From the IMG/VR virus record IMGVR_UViG_3300048065_000881, positions 1-29,528 of that record: a stretch of DNA of 29,528 nucleotides; one strand, given 5' to 3'. Both the position numbers and the translations under genes were made by a program. This document shows, piece by piece, positions 15,801 through 24,649 of this stretch. Below the pieces are notes generated by a model. The model was given only the letters and a program-made list of their open reading frames with translations. It was not told where the DNA came from and searched no databases. Within the stretch, counting starts at the first letter, position 1, and every line of letters begins with the position of its first letter. The stretch comes from a virus.

Positions 15801-17473
15801 TCTTTTTTATTTTGTGTAAGAAAATCCCAAAATTTAATAAACGCCTGTCTAAGCTTGCCGTACTTTTTTTGGCCAAAAGCATTCCAGAAAACATCCGACT
15901 CAAAAGCTTCTCCAAAAACATCCGCTAATTCTTCTTCTGGTATGTTTGTTCGTTTAGTGGATTTTTTAATAAGATCCTCTAATTGACGAGCTAATTCTGG
16001 GTCAGATCGAGCTATCGTATGAAACAGCTCATGCCCTAATGCAAAAGTAGAGCTTCTTCCTTGTATGTCTTCTTCAAACAATCGACTGTTTAAGTAGATA
16101 ACTCCCGGCTCATCTCTATAAACACGACCGCGAGAATACTCTGCGTCCATAAGCTTTGAGTCCACTATAACAACCTCTCTGTTGAATAGCTTTTTCATAA
16201 ACTTTAATCTTTGAAGAGCAGGGTGGTCTGTAATTGCAGCGGCTCGGAAAGCTGAACTTCGCTGGTCACGAACCTTACGAACTTGCTGTTTTTCCGCAGG
16301 AGGCATATCAGCAGGGAGGTCGGACCCATCGCCATCTGTGTATCGTTTTATTCCTGCTGCGTAATTATCAGCATCCACAGTAGGTGCGTGGTTTTGGCTG
16401 GACATTTCATAAACGAGCTCGTTGTCTAGGTTTGTCCAATTCCCTTCTTTTATTCTAACTTCTGCTTCATCTCTTAACACAACTAAACGAGCAAACTCCT
16501 CCGCTGTCTGTGTTCCTTGTCTTAGCTTTTCAATAAGAACCTCTTTTTCACTTTTTGTGAGGCTTGGGTCCATCGCGATGCCTTGAAGCTTATTAAATTC
16601 TTTTTCGTTAAAATAAGCCACTGGGTCTCTTCCTGTAGCTTTTCGATAGCTTCCAGAAATAGTCCTCATGCCCACGCCAAAAGTTAAAGCGGTAGCCGCT
16701 CCCATTAACCAATCACGACCACTGCCTACTTCTTGACTTTGATACACATTCGATAATTCAATAGCTGATTGAGCCAATACAAAATCTCCCATGTCTTCAG
16801 TGAGGCGTAGGCTACTTCTTCCTATGTAGTGGTTAGCAAAACGACCAACTAAGCCAGATCCAACTTTCTTTGCTGCTAGATTCACACCTACGCGCACCCC
16901 AGCAGTCGCGATCCCGCCTGTAACAAAGTTTAATGGGTCAATGAGATTAAGGCCCAGCTCTTTCATACCAGCTTCAAATCGTTCAGCACCAAGCATACTA
17001 GACCCAATTCTTTCATATTCTTCATGAACCTTAGCGTATTCTGATAATCTACTGCGCCGATCCCAAATAAACGCAGCGGCTGGCATTGTAAGCTTTTTAT
17101 CTAATGCTTTAAAAAAATCACCTGTCTCTGGAAACTTTTCTGCTAATTGATCGGGAGTTAGCTTTTCTCTGTAAGGAATGGGCAAGTCTAACGCGTACCG
17201 ATACTCCCCCTCTAATAAAGGAGAAGAAAAGACTTCACTGTCATCTCCCATCCCGATAGCATCCGTAAACATTGCCATACCATCAAGGACGTTAGCTATA
17301 ACACTATCTGGGTTATTCAAAGCATACTGGTTTATGTTTCGAACACCAACTGTATTTATTAATCTGTTCTCCTGCCGCTCCCTCTGACGAAGCTCCTCTC
17401 TTTTTGTACGACCGAGAAATGAATCAGGATCATGAAAAACAGAAGTTAAGTTTCTTGGTGTTAGTAAACTCAT
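12878..17473 (-). CDS. Giant internal virion (ejection) protein, gp16-like position, with HExxH zinc-peptidase motif
   Basis: A 1531-residue protein, the third of three internal virion proteins and in the position of T7 gp16. N-terminal helices are followed by a Gly/Ala hydrophobic region (about 175-210). A metallopeptidase-like segment at about 435-530 starts with REVVIVDSKLMD and GVIYLNSRLFEED, then has HELFH at 481-485 (two His ligands and the catalytic Glu482). EEELADVFGEAF (513-524) follows and offers an acidic third ligand. Long charged helices fill the middle and C-terminal parts, with membrane-prone stretches near 1390-1410 (NMMVYASQAIMLAGF). I see no lytic transglycosylase motif. In T7 the equivalent is ejected and forms a channel through the envelope. 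Confidence 0.85.
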   Translation of the reverse strand: MSLLTPRNLTSVFHDPDSFLGRTKREELRQRERQENRLINTVGVRNINQYALNNPDSVIANVLDGMAMFTDAIGMGDDSEVFSSPLLEGEYRYALDLPIPYREKLTPDQLAEKFPETGDFFKALDKKLTMPAAAFIWDRRSRLSEYAKVHEEYERIGSSMLGAERFEAGMKELGLNLIDPLNFVTGGIATAGVRVGVNLAAKKVGSGLVGRFANHYIGRSSLRLTEDMGDFVLAQSAIELSNVYQSQEVGSGRDWLMGAATALTFGVGMRTISGSYRKATGRDPVAYFNEKEFNKLQGIAMDPSLTKSEKEVLIEKLRQGTQTAEEFARLVVLRDEAEVRIKEGNWTNLDNELVYEMSSQNHAPTVDADNYAAGIKRYTDGDGSDLPADMPPAEKQQVRKVRDQRSSAFRAAAITDHPALQRLKFMKKLFNREVVIVDSKLMDAEYSRGRVYRDEPGVIYLNSRLFEEDIQGRSSTFALGHELFHTIARSDPELARQLEDLIKKSTKRTNIPEEELADVFGEAFESDVFWNAFGQKKYGKLRQAFIKFWDFLTQNKKDFPELKELHIKLGKRLGSEKKRLGSLRKDNIGQPFTLDKSKAPKITKEQIEQDFQGPQVKKALRELEEGMKGEKEYDDSSFAPTETETPYVKKRKAAQEELAELKSRTDADILEDYSELEVDLVKVYEIQEKPETILDMTKGKRIPLVDPSALEKIQNSYIGGALSLLKELAPGGVFLSDVDFRNKLKELRDEALKNNWSTEQLSAMMDIYEPGKPITLVDALSRFQSMYRRDLAALQSETRALKQVKSKGSLERLYQWMVGGWSGKQYEGIGNSVSTIKKVRSGERGSLLTEALNAEGKYDEFFQKGENPFAEEVAKELSGVPTGNASAKNIADVIKTLYELDGNIKKSHGAITDLRSNRILGTTHNRELMLKAGKDDWVRNTMKLVDSKQMNRFVDVSTQSKMNSYLENTYDKLIEQDFTEDIIGINYDKELAKQLSARKMIIFKDIGEYHYDRLYGSGNPSVQILNQIHKAGEYEVILESFGPSIEKIRKEIIGDEVNFLKMIKSPIKFKKRWLTKIVFDQIIGDLDHPVNKPGASQIVNITKNVTKVTDLATLELAGFSSPFYDLPTMVNQMMWMGMPVDRATKEIGAKVIEAQKRYKVPEKAAQALHVMGAAADMRQFAASRIQGIEAIAGNTLLDNAHRKLFEYNQLMRNTQVHQEAIHDVMQQWVGELAHAASINGKLPQQALLALKRFDIDIKELQEAAKYTTKENGLTGFRLAPFDIKDKVLRNKLSNFFDESMRTGVLEPDDASVAIGKLGLKAGTVAGAAVRILGKFRAYELANYRQSLKRNIKGFGHDKVTDFIVNPTSAQSVALTTNMMVYASQAIMLAGFRQVILDTLNLKDPRDTLMSGQRLQRILESSGTMPLIQTIVGAPMEFAQGNKLRAVLGELGPFVGLADKSSIELINGIRGADFSKYRFVSGLADFIPGKGVPGIDQGIDNLFAGVLGDTYSIGLAQSNFFEEIFTEVGDLL

Positions 17474-20388
17474 TTGTAGGTTCTTTTAAGCTGCCAATTA
17501 TGCGATTTATTTGTGGTTATTCTCTTATCAAGAGAACCATAGTCGCTCATTAACTTCTCCATTGGTATATAAATCATATTCATAACTGTTGGGTAATCCT
17601 GAGAAATCGCTTCTGTGATTGCTTGCTTACTTGTCTTATCTCTCTTGTAAGCAAAAGGGGACACCCTTCCGTCGTAAACACCTTCGTTAAAGTTCTTATT
17701 GTGTGCCCCGATAATTTCCTTATCACTGGTCATAAAAGCAACTGCATTGCCCTCACGAACCATAGTCAAATTGATATTTTCACCGTCCTTGCCTTTGACA
17801 GTAGCCACAGGTCTTCCATACTTATCTACATTTGAAAAGACCAATCGAACCTCTCCCCCAGATTTACCTACTAAAGCCTTTAATGCCGCGGTTGCTTCGG
17901 GTCCTCCCTCTTGGCTTTTCTCAAAGGTATCTATATTTTTTAATCGAATACTTACAGAGTTATCCTCAATATTGACTTTCATTGTATCTCCATCATCAAC
18001 ACTAAGAACCTTTGTGCTTAGTCCTTGATAATAGCCTACGGGCTGTTGAGCCCCTGTTTCTGAAGGAAAGGTAACAATGATTCCGCTCCCATCTTTCGAG
18101 TTAGACACCTGAGTATTTGCCCATGACTGATTATCGAGAAACTGGTCGTCCCTAAGCCCAAGCTTGGGATTCTCCCTGAAATTTTTTCTTTTAATATTCG
18201 TTTCAAAGTACGCAACCGTATCAGAAACTTGTTTAACGCTCCAGTTATTTGGAATGTTCACAACTAAGCTAGATCGGCCTGTGGTTATTGGTTCCTTTCC
18301 ATTAAGCATGAGTCTTTGAGCCTCTTTTATGTAAGGCTTCATGTCATCCATAAATGAAGAATTGTCTGTTAAGTCCTTCAATTCTCGGTTGTCTATCGAC
18401 AGTCTACGACCATCTGCTTCGGCTAATCCTAAAGCAAGGCGGGATAAGAAAAGTTCAGCGTTTCTTGCATCCATAGCTCCGCCAAAAGGATCGTTTTGGA
18501 GGAAGGCCTCGCGCATGTTAGATGCCCGGGCATCAGTCAAGTGCTCAATAGCTACCATGTCCGCCATTAAAGACGCTTGAGTTCCTGCAACGAGCTTTGC
18601 GCCCATAGCTCCTTTAGCAGCAGTAAATAACTTAGAAAAGCTATTCTCGTCCCCCTCTGACGCATAACTAAACGCTGTTGATAAGAGCATCTTTTGCTCT
18701 GGTGTGTAAGCATCTCCAGCGTCCCTAAACATATCATTAAACATATCCGCAGAGAAGGCTGGTTCTGGAATTGGCAACCAGTCATGCTCTTTGTAATGCT
18801 CACCAATAGCACCTACCATCTTAAGTGATTCTTTATAGGCCGCCGGAGCATCCATTGTAGTAAATTTACTTAAAAGCGCTTTTGATTCTTGTTTAAGGCT
18901 TCTATTAAGTTTTAAATCATTTCCTCTAGAAAACTCTACGTTGTTGGCGGAAACACCTTTTTTCTGAGAGTCCACAGAAGAATTATTCTTAGTAGCATCT
19001 ACAGCAATGTCGTAAGCCGAAGTATTATTAAGATAATTTGTTATCGTCTTTTTTGCTTCTTGTAAGCCTGTAAGTTCAGCCTGCTCGTCAGGGAGTCTAA
19101 CTTTATCACTTAGTTCGTTAATCTTTTCTCCTAAATCACGCCACGTGCTCGACTTAAAGACTGCCTGCTTTGCGTCGTTTGTGTAAACAGTGTTGACCAC
19201 GCTAAAAAGTTTATCGTTAACTAAGTCAATAACTTGTTCAGCAGCGGTTACTCGCACGTTAAAAAGCTGTGCTTCTTCTGTTAATTCCCCCGCGTTTTCA
19301 AGTTGGGTAATTTGATCTCTGTGCTCACCAAGGATGCTGGCTGTATTCTGCAAAGAACCCGACGAATCCTCCATGGTTTTCACATACTGGTCTTCTTGAC
19401 CTTTGAAAAGCTTAACTAATTTGGCCGTTCGAGTTTCAACGAATTGATTGTAAAGGTTTGATGATTCAGTATCGGTTACTTGTTGAAAAAGAGTTTGAAT
19501 GTCTAAATCAACTTCCGTTGCTTTCTCGCCCCCAAGGTAAGACCACAAGGCAGCTAAATCTTTTCTCGTGGCAAGTGCCGCGTTAACTGAAAGTTCTCTA
19601 TATTTTGTTCTAAATGAATCTAAGTCTGTAATTTCGCCTCCAATGACAGATTCTTCCAGTTTAACCATCAACTCGCTTTTTTGTAAATTAATCGAGCTTT
19701 TCATTATGTTTGCGGATATCCCATACGCCGCCTCTATTACCTGCATTTTAAGCTCTTTCGACGCCCCTTTAGATTTTGCCAAAAGTCCTGCTGTTTTAAA
19801 AAGGTCAACAGCACTAGGCACGAAGCCCTCTTGTTCAGCCACTGTAAGGTGTCGCTGAAGCTCAGACCATTTCATGTTTAGCTGGGTTGTTTCAAGGACA
19901 GCCCCTTGCACGGCAACGTCTCTTTCTGCTAACGAAGCATGAATAGGTCCCATTTCTTTAACGTACCGATTAAAAGCGTCGGACATATCTTGACTGGTAG
20001 AGACAAGGTCACTACTACCATAATTATCTAAAATATCCTGCCTTCCCTTGGCAAAGTCAAAAGGAATTCCTTCTCTTATAAGAAGCTCCCCTTGTGCTTG
20101 CATTGTCTTTATTTGTGCATCTATTTGAGCAGATATAAGCCCCTTGTTGGCATTAATCGTATTCTCTTGTTTTCTCTTGTTATCCTCGTTATGGTTAACA
20201 GCAAAATTAAACAGGTCTTGTCCAAAATCAACCATTGTCTTACCCACGGCCGCTTGGCCTTGAGCGAGGATTTCATCTGTTCGATCTACGGACTCGGTTT
20301 GTAAACTACGAGCACGATCAAACTGACTAGACCCTCCTAATAAAGAACGGCCTTGCTGGCTTCCTAATAATACTGGTCTTTGTGGCAT
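17470..20388 (-). CDS. Internal virion (ejection) protein, gp15-like position, with C-terminal thermonuclease (SNase-like) domain
   Basis: A 972-residue protein lying between the gp14- and gp16-like genes. Residues about 1-770 are almost entirely helical and charged, as in T7-like core proteins. Residues about 788-930 form a staphylococcal-nuclease-like OB-fold: VLSVDDGDTMKV, then SIRLKNIDTFE, then NVDKYGRPVATV, then LTMVREGNAVAF. Set against SNase, the catalytic and calcium-binding residues appear as D801, R815, D820, T821, E823 and R859. The D/R/D/E spacing (14, 19 and 22 from the first Asp) is the same as D21/R35/D40/E43. The nuclease therefore looks intact. The start follows GGAGGAGG, and the end overlaps the gp16-like ATG. 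Confidence 0.9.
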   Translation of the reverse strand: MPQRPVLLGSQQGRSLLGGSSQFDRARSLQTESVDRTDEILAQGQAAVGKTMVDFGQDLFNFAVNHNEDNKRKQENTINANKGLISAQIDAQIKTMQAQGELLIREGIPFDFAKGRQDILDNYGSSDLVSTSQDMSDAFNRYVKEMGPIHASLAERDVAVQGAVLETTQLNMKWSELQRHLTVAEQEGFVPSAVDLFKTAGLLAKSKGASKELKMQVIEAAYGISANIMKSSINLQKSELMVKLEESVIGGEITDLDSFRTKYRELSVNAALATRKDLAALWSYLGGEKATEVDLDIQTLFQQVTDTESSNLYNQFVETRTAKLVKLFKGQEDQYVKTMEDSSGSLQNTASILGEHRDQITQLENAGELTEEAQLFNVRVTAAEQVIDLVNDKLFSVVNTVYTNDAKQAVFKSSTWRDLGEKINELSDKVRLPDEQAELTGLQEAKKTITNYLNNTSAYDIAVDATKNNSSVDSQKKGVSANNVEFSRGNDLKLNRSLKQESKALLSKFTTMDAPAAYKESLKMVGAIGEHYKEHDWLPIPEPAFSADMFNDMFRDAGDAYTPEQKMLLSTAFSYASEGDENSFSKLFTAAKGAMGAKLVAGTQASLMADMVAIEHLTDARASNMREAFLQNDPFGGAMDARNAELFLSRLALGLAEADGRRLSIDNRELKDLTDNSSFMDDMKPYIKEAQRLMLNGKEPITTGRSSLVVNIPNNWSVKQVSDTVAYFETNIKRKNFRENPKLGLRDDQFLDNQSWANTQVSNSKDGSGIIVTFPSETGAQQPVGYYQGLSTKVLSVDDGDTMKVNIEDNSVSIRLKNIDTFEKSQEGGPEATAALKALVGKSGGEVRLVFSNVDKYGRPVATVKGKDGENINLTMVREGNAVAFMTSDKEIIGAHNKNFNEGVYDGRVSPFAYKRDKTSKQAITEAISQDYPTVMNMIYIPMEKLMSDYGSLDKRITTNKSHNWQLKRTYK

Positions 20389-20391
20389 TGT

Positions 20392-21270
20392 TTAAGGTCC
20401 TCCTCCGGGTCCATAATATACAGGAGCGGGAGCAGGGGGAGCTCCTCCTCCAAACGCACTAAGTGGTGTAGGCTTAAAAGAATTATACGCTTGAAACCCT
20501 TGCATAGCCAAACTCCCAAAATTAGACAACGACTGAGCTCTATTAATGCTAGTCTGCACCTGAGAAGAACTGACCCCTGTTTTTTTAATAAGGTCTGCTT
20601 CTTTTTTAACTAACCCGGCTTGTTCTACGGCTGTTTTATAGTTTTGCTCTGATTCTCTAAATGAAACGGCTTGATTAAGACTGTTACGTTTTTTATTGTA
20701 TTCTGCTTGTAGTTTCATAACGCCACGCTGAGCAATGATCTCTGATTGTTTGTTCCATCCGTCGTATCGTAACTGGGCCTCTACTTTTGAAGATTGAATA
20801 CCTGAATCAATAAAAGCACTCTGTGTGCTTACAGAAAGAAGATCACCGCCCATTTTTGCAAGACGAACAGCCAACTCAGCGGTAGACCTTTTAGCTTGCT
20901 CCCTTGTTTCGGCAATTGCAGCAGACAATTCTGTGGACAGGCCTTTTCTAGTGTTTTCTAATTGTTGTAAATCATGTTCAAGTTGATAGTCGTCCCACAA
21001 TTGGTTTATTTGCATCATGCGAAGATTATAACCTGCTGTGGTTTTATCAAACTCCGCTCCGTCTAACATCATGTTTGCCTGACGATACTTAATTTTTGAC
21101 TGCCCTATTGCAGACGCTTTAATTGCAGCGGCTTGTCTTTTGCCCGCTTTGTCTGATTTAAACATACCAAACGCAGAGAGCGCCAGACTCCCTCCTGAAA
21201 GAAGAGTCATCGGCTCGATATATAGCCGAGGGCCTGTGATTAAATAAGTTAGTAGGGAGAATAGCTTCAT
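20392..21270 (-). CDS. Internal virion protein, gp14-like position
   Basis: A 292-residue protein. A hydrophobic N-terminal stretch (about 1-40, with GGSLALSAFGMF) leads into long, Gln/Ala/Lys-rich amphipathic helices (about 45-240). A Pro/Gly-rich tail (APPAPAPVYYGPGGGP) ends it. Size, composition and position between the nozzle gene and the larger ejection proteins match the smallest core protein of T7-like virions, which enters the outer membrane during DNA ejection. The annotated ATG overlaps the nozzle stop (ATGA). A second Met at residue 21 is possible, but it has no better ribosome-binding site. The role is inferred from synteny. Confidence 0.8.
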   Translation of the reverse strand: MKLFSLLTYLITGPRLYIEPMTLLSGGSLALSAFGMFKSDKAGKRQAAAIKASAIGQSKIKYRQANMMLDGAEFDKTTAGYNLRMMQINQLWDDYQLEHDLQQLENTRKGLSTELSAAIAETREQAKRSTAELAVRLAKMGGDLLSVSTQSAFIDSGIQSSKVEAQLRYDGWNKQSEIIAQRGVMKLQAEYNKKRNSLNQAVSFRESEQNYKTAVEQAGLVKKEADLIKKTGVSSSQVQTSINRAQSLSNFGSLAMQGFQAYNSFKPTPLSAFGGGAPPAPAPVYYGPGGGP

Positions 21271-23999
21271 CGTGATTGATTGATCTCTGGCATTAAAGAT
21301 ACCACGGTTAACGGATAGGGCAAGTCCTGAACAATATATAAATCAGACTTTCTGTCCCATCCTGAGCGAAACTCAACTCGTTTGTCGTCAGATTCTAAGT
21401 CTGGTCCTGTGTTCATAATTCGTCCTGTGTTTGAAAATTCTTCTAAATCAAGTTCATCTAAAGACACCCCATATTTAAATCCTAGAGAATTTCTTACTCT
21501 GACAGTTAGCGCGTGTGTTACTCTACGCTTGCCCTGATTTGTGCCTGCTATACCTTCAACATTAATCTCTAAAGGGCGTATAATCCCTTTGTATCGCCAC
21601 CCAACGTACACATAGTTGCTTGCTGCTTGCTGAAGAGTAAAACTATTACCCGTAATTGTTACATCAGGCTGAATCGCCCCATCAGCAACGACCGACACAG
21701 TTTTACCATTAAACCTCGACAAAGACGCGTCCGTAACAGTCGTCGTAGGAGTTCCGCCAAGAGCCACTTTGGTAGCAGAATCAAGATAAACCATAGACTC
21801 TTTGTCTTGTGGGTGTGAAGGTTTAAACGGGGAAGCCAAGCGTTCAATCGTTTTTTGATCTCCTCTTTGAACGAGCGCATAAAGCCAGTCCTCTTTTTTA
21901 TCAATTGATGGTAATGAAATAACAGATTCTACATAACCTATCTCCTCTATTGCATCTTCGCCTGTTAAAGCGGGTATGCCTGTGCTTTTGAACACGGTGT
22001 ATTTATCATTGGTGCTTGCACCATATAATGTAAAGTCTGTAGTGTTTCCCAGTATTCTGTAACACGCTCCGTTAGTCAATGACTCGCCTGTGCTTAACGT
22101 CCTTCCGCCTAACACATGTTGCGTCCAAGCGTAAACTTCTTGCTGTTTCTCGTATGTTAAACAAGCTAACTTTCCGTCTAGTCTAGCAATCCATAAAGTA
22201 GAGACAGGTTCTTGTTTGTAGCAAAAATCTACCGCTTCTGTGCCATCCTTTTCAAAAATATGGTCAGCTAAAATAGTGGTGTCCTGAGCCTCATATCCGT
22301 TTACTCGAATGTTAAACCCTACTTGATTAACTCGTTTACCTGATCGCTGAATATAAAGAAGGTCTGTTCCTACTAAGATAGGAGGTATGATAGTTCCTTT
22401 GGACTCCTCTGGAGTTACTCTGAAGTTTGTAGGCGTAATTGGATCGCCATCTGAAGGAGAGCGCCCTCTTTGTAACCCTGTTTCTGTTCCTATTAGCAAA
22501 TCATCTTTAGCAGTGATTGTTCTGACAATAGGTGTTCGATCTGCCTTAACTTTATAACTAATGCCAGAAGTAGCTAGAACTTGAGCATCTCCTGTCAATG
22601 GGGCAAAGTTATCTTGCTCCCCTGTTACACTTGAAAATATATGGTCCGGGTAAGCTGGACCTCCTGTTAGGAGCTGTCTTTGCTGATAACCCTCTCCAGA
22701 AAAAGGCTGGCTTGCTGAAGCACTTCCGTCTCCGCCTAAATAAGCACCTAAAAACCATGTTTCAGTGTTCCCGCTATTAGCGATGTTTTCACTGCCAGGC
22801 TCTCTTGGAGGGGCACTAGATGGAGTAACTTTTACAGAGGTAGCTGTGTTTCCAGAGTCATATGCTATTTTAACATTTAATGTTTGTGAGCCTAAAATAA
22901 GTAACACCCACCGTCCAACATCAGGAGATGAGGAAAGACTTGCATTAAACAAACTTGCACTGGCAGTAAGCTGAGCGGTGTTAATAGAGTCAGTTACCGT
23001 AAGCTGTCCTGTTAATGTAGTTGCTGAAACAGAGCTATCTAAAGAATAAAGCGGTTTGTAATTGTTAGCTATGCCAGTGTCGTGCGATATATAATATTGA
23101 GCACTAGCGAAAGCGGTTAACGACACTGTGTCAAAAAGAGTGGTTGTTCCTGTCGTTCCTTCATAGAAGTCTCCTTTTACCCAGCTCTTTTTTCCATCGT
23201 TAGCGTCGGTCATGCGATAATAGGCTTTTTCAAAAAGAGAAGAAAAACCTGCTATTCTAGAACCTAGTTTGCCTGCTGTCGGTGCATTACGCTGAGGAGC
23301 TAAATCAAAAACAGCGTCGCGGATTATATAGCTTACAGGTTCTACAATTAACTGCTGACCGCTAGAAACTGTGATTACTTCACCAAGATACCAGTCACCA
23401 CCAACTTGCCATTCAATAAAATCACCTATATTAACAGAGGCAAAGTCTGTAGATACGGAAGAATCAATCTGAACTCTGTAGATAAAATCAGACACCGACA
23501 ACTGAATGTCATTTCGATCAGTAGTGACATAAGGACCGTTTTTAAATTCTCTAATAGACCACGCCCATGTTGTGTCATCTGTCCGAACAAGTTTACGTGG
23601 GTAGTATCTAGGATGGTAGAAATATATTTCATTGCTTTCTGTCTCTACCGTTACGTCCCATATATCCGCCCCTGCCCATACATTAGAGGTTTGATTTAGC
23701 TTTAGGACGCCCTCTCTGTCGTAAATATTGCAAAAACCATCGCCCAATTCTACAATGTAAGCAGCGTCACTTGTAGGAACAAAATCAAAAAGCCTAGACG
23801 GACTGGTAATACTAGGGGCAGCCGAATCGCGAACATGATAAAATCCGCCACGAAAATCAGCGGGTCCTTTAGGGTCAATTAAAAAATTAGTTAATTCTTT
23901 GGCTCCATTTCGATACTGTGGGATATCTGTTCGGCCATAGCCTAACGGTGAAATCTCCCCAGCAGTGAAGTTAGTCTGGATTGGATCTACCTCTGGCAT
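21267..23999 (-). CDS. Tail nozzle protein (T7 gp12 / tail tubular protein B-like)
   Basis: A 910-residue beta-rich protein. Its N-terminus, TNFTAGEISPLGYGRTD followed by YRNGAKELTNFLIDPKGPADFRGG, is the hallmark opening of podovirus nozzle proteins. After it comes RLFDFVPTSDAAYIVELGDG with the DREG segment, and later repeated strand blocks of the propeller-like body. It would form the hexameric distal tube, below the adaptor, through which DNA leaves. It is longer than T7 gp12 (794 residues), so extra platform loops are likely. It overlaps the adaptor gene by one base and the gp14-like gene by three, so the three are coupled. Confidence 0.92.
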   Translation of the reverse strand: MPEVDPIQTNFTAGEISPLGYGRTDIPQYRNGAKELTNFLIDPKGPADFRGGFYHVRDSAAPSITSPSRLFDFVPTSDAAYIVELGDGFCNIYDREGVLKLNQTSNVWAGADIWDVTVETESNEIYFYHPRYYPRKLVRTDDTTWAWSIREFKNGPYVTTDRNDIQLSVSDFIYRVQIDSSVSTDFASVNIGDFIEWQVGGDWYLGEVITVSSGQQLIVEPVSYIIRDAVFDLAPQRNAPTAGKLGSRIAGFSSLFEKAYYRMTDANDGKKSWVKGDFYEGTTGTTTLFDTVSLTAFASAQYYISHDTGIANNYKPLYSLDSSVSATTLTGQLTVTDSINTAQLTASASLFNASLSSSPDVGRWVLLILGSQTLNVKIAYDSGNTATSVKVTPSSAPPREPGSENIANSGNTETWFLGAYLGGDGSASASQPFSGEGYQQRQLLTGGPAYPDHIFSSVTGEQDNFAPLTGDAQVLATSGISYKVKADRTPIVRTITAKDDLLIGTETGLQRGRSPSDGDPITPTNFRVTPEESKGTIIPPILVGTDLLYIQRSGKRVNQVGFNIRVNGYEAQDTTILADHIFEKDGTEAVDFCYKQEPVSTLWIARLDGKLACLTYEKQQEVYAWTQHVLGGRTLSTGESLTNGACYRILGNTTDFTLYGASTNDKYTVFKSTGIPALTGEDAIEEIGYVESVISLPSIDKKEDWLYALVQRGDQKTIERLASPFKPSHPQDKESMVYLDSATKVALGGTPTTTVTDASLSRFNGKTVSVVADGAIQPDVTITGNSFTLQQAASNYVYVGWRYKGIIRPLEINVEGIAGTNQGKRRVTHALTVRVRNSLGFKYGVSLDELDLEEFSNTGRIMNTGPDLESDDKRVEFRSGWDRKSDLYIVQDLPYPLTVVSLMPEINQSR

Positions 24000-24610
24000 T
24001 ATGCTAAGTTTGGATATCTAGTCGGTTGAAGTCCCGCTTCATGAGAATTAGTCCACTCATTAGCAGCAATCGTCTTTTGGTAATCTTCCTTAGAGTCAAT
24101 GCTTCGGGCTTCTGCAAATTTTATTCGGAACTCGTTTTCTATTCGGTCATATAATGACCCATCCCCTGAACGGGAAAAAGCTAGTTCTTTTGCTAGTTGT
24201 AGTGATATGATTTCGTTTAAGGAATCATCTAAAAGGTCTACATTTTCTTCGTCTTTTATGTATTTAATATACAAAATAGACTCGTCAGATAATATATTTT
24301 GACCTTCTAATTCCCAGTCATTAATTGCGGTGCCATCTCGTTGGTCAACTACTAACCAAAGACGCAAACAATCAGAAGGGAGTGGAAATTGATAGCCCCA
24401 TTGAAACTCAGGCTTATCCGCTAACGGAGCTAGTGTAGCACGTTTACGTAATCGTTTCCAAGGGTGCGATCTTAAAACCTTACGCCGTGAAATGTCGTAT
24501 CGGTTTTTTAATAAATCTGCTGTAGGTGTTCCGTCATCTAAAGACGAGATTAACCTATCACCAAGTCGGATCAGGGCATCATTGCATATGTCTAAACTTG
24601 TTCCGGGCAT
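23999..24610 (-). CDS. Head-tail adaptor (T7 gp11 / tail tubular protein A-like)
   Basis: A 203-residue protein with the gp11 family pattern. It has a short helix LDICNDALIRLGD, a loop, then NRYDISRRKVLRSHPWKRLRKRATLAPL (about 36-63) and FQWGYQFPLPSDCLRLWLV (about 69-87), and a C-terminal helical half. It should form the dodecameric ring joining portal and nozzle. The ATG begins only four bases after the T-tract of a strong terminator, and no Shine-Dalgarno is visible, so its expression depends on readthrough from the capsid cassette. The start is supported by the family-typical N-terminus. Confidence 0.93.
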   Translation of the reverse strand: MPGTSLDICNDALIRLGDRLISSLDDGTPTADLLKNRYDISRRKVLRSHPWKRLRKRATLAPLADKPEFQWGYQFPLPSDCLRLWLVVDQRDGTAINDWELEGQNILSDESILYIKYIKDEENVDLLDDSLNEIISLQLAKELAFSRSGDGSLYDRIENEFRIKFAEARSIDSKEDYQKTIAANEWTNSHEAGLQPTRYPNLA

Positions 24611-24614
24611 GGGT

Positions 24615-24642
24615 AAAAAAGGGGCAGGGATTAACCTGCCCC
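24615..24642 (-). terminator. Strong intrinsic terminator after the capsid cassette
   Basis: On the minus strand GGGGCAGG, loop TTAATC and CCTGCCCC form a perfect 8-bp GC-rich stem (arms 24635-24642 and 24621-24628). It is followed at once by six T (24615-24620). This is a textbook rho-independent terminator. It lies 8 bases downstream of the putative decoration gene and 4 bases before the adaptor ATG, so it should reduce tail gene expression relative to capsid. Confidence 0.92.
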
Positions 24643-24649
24643 ATTAAGA

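Noticed and set aside
15711-15986. Plus-strand 91-codon frame
   Set aside because: Antisense shadow within the gp16-like gene; no start signal and no neighbours on that strand.
12878-17473. Lytic transglycosylase domain expected in a gp16-like protein
   Set aside because: I found no convincing catalytic Glu motif of the SLT family anywhere in the 1531 residues; the only enzymatic signature seen is HELFH.
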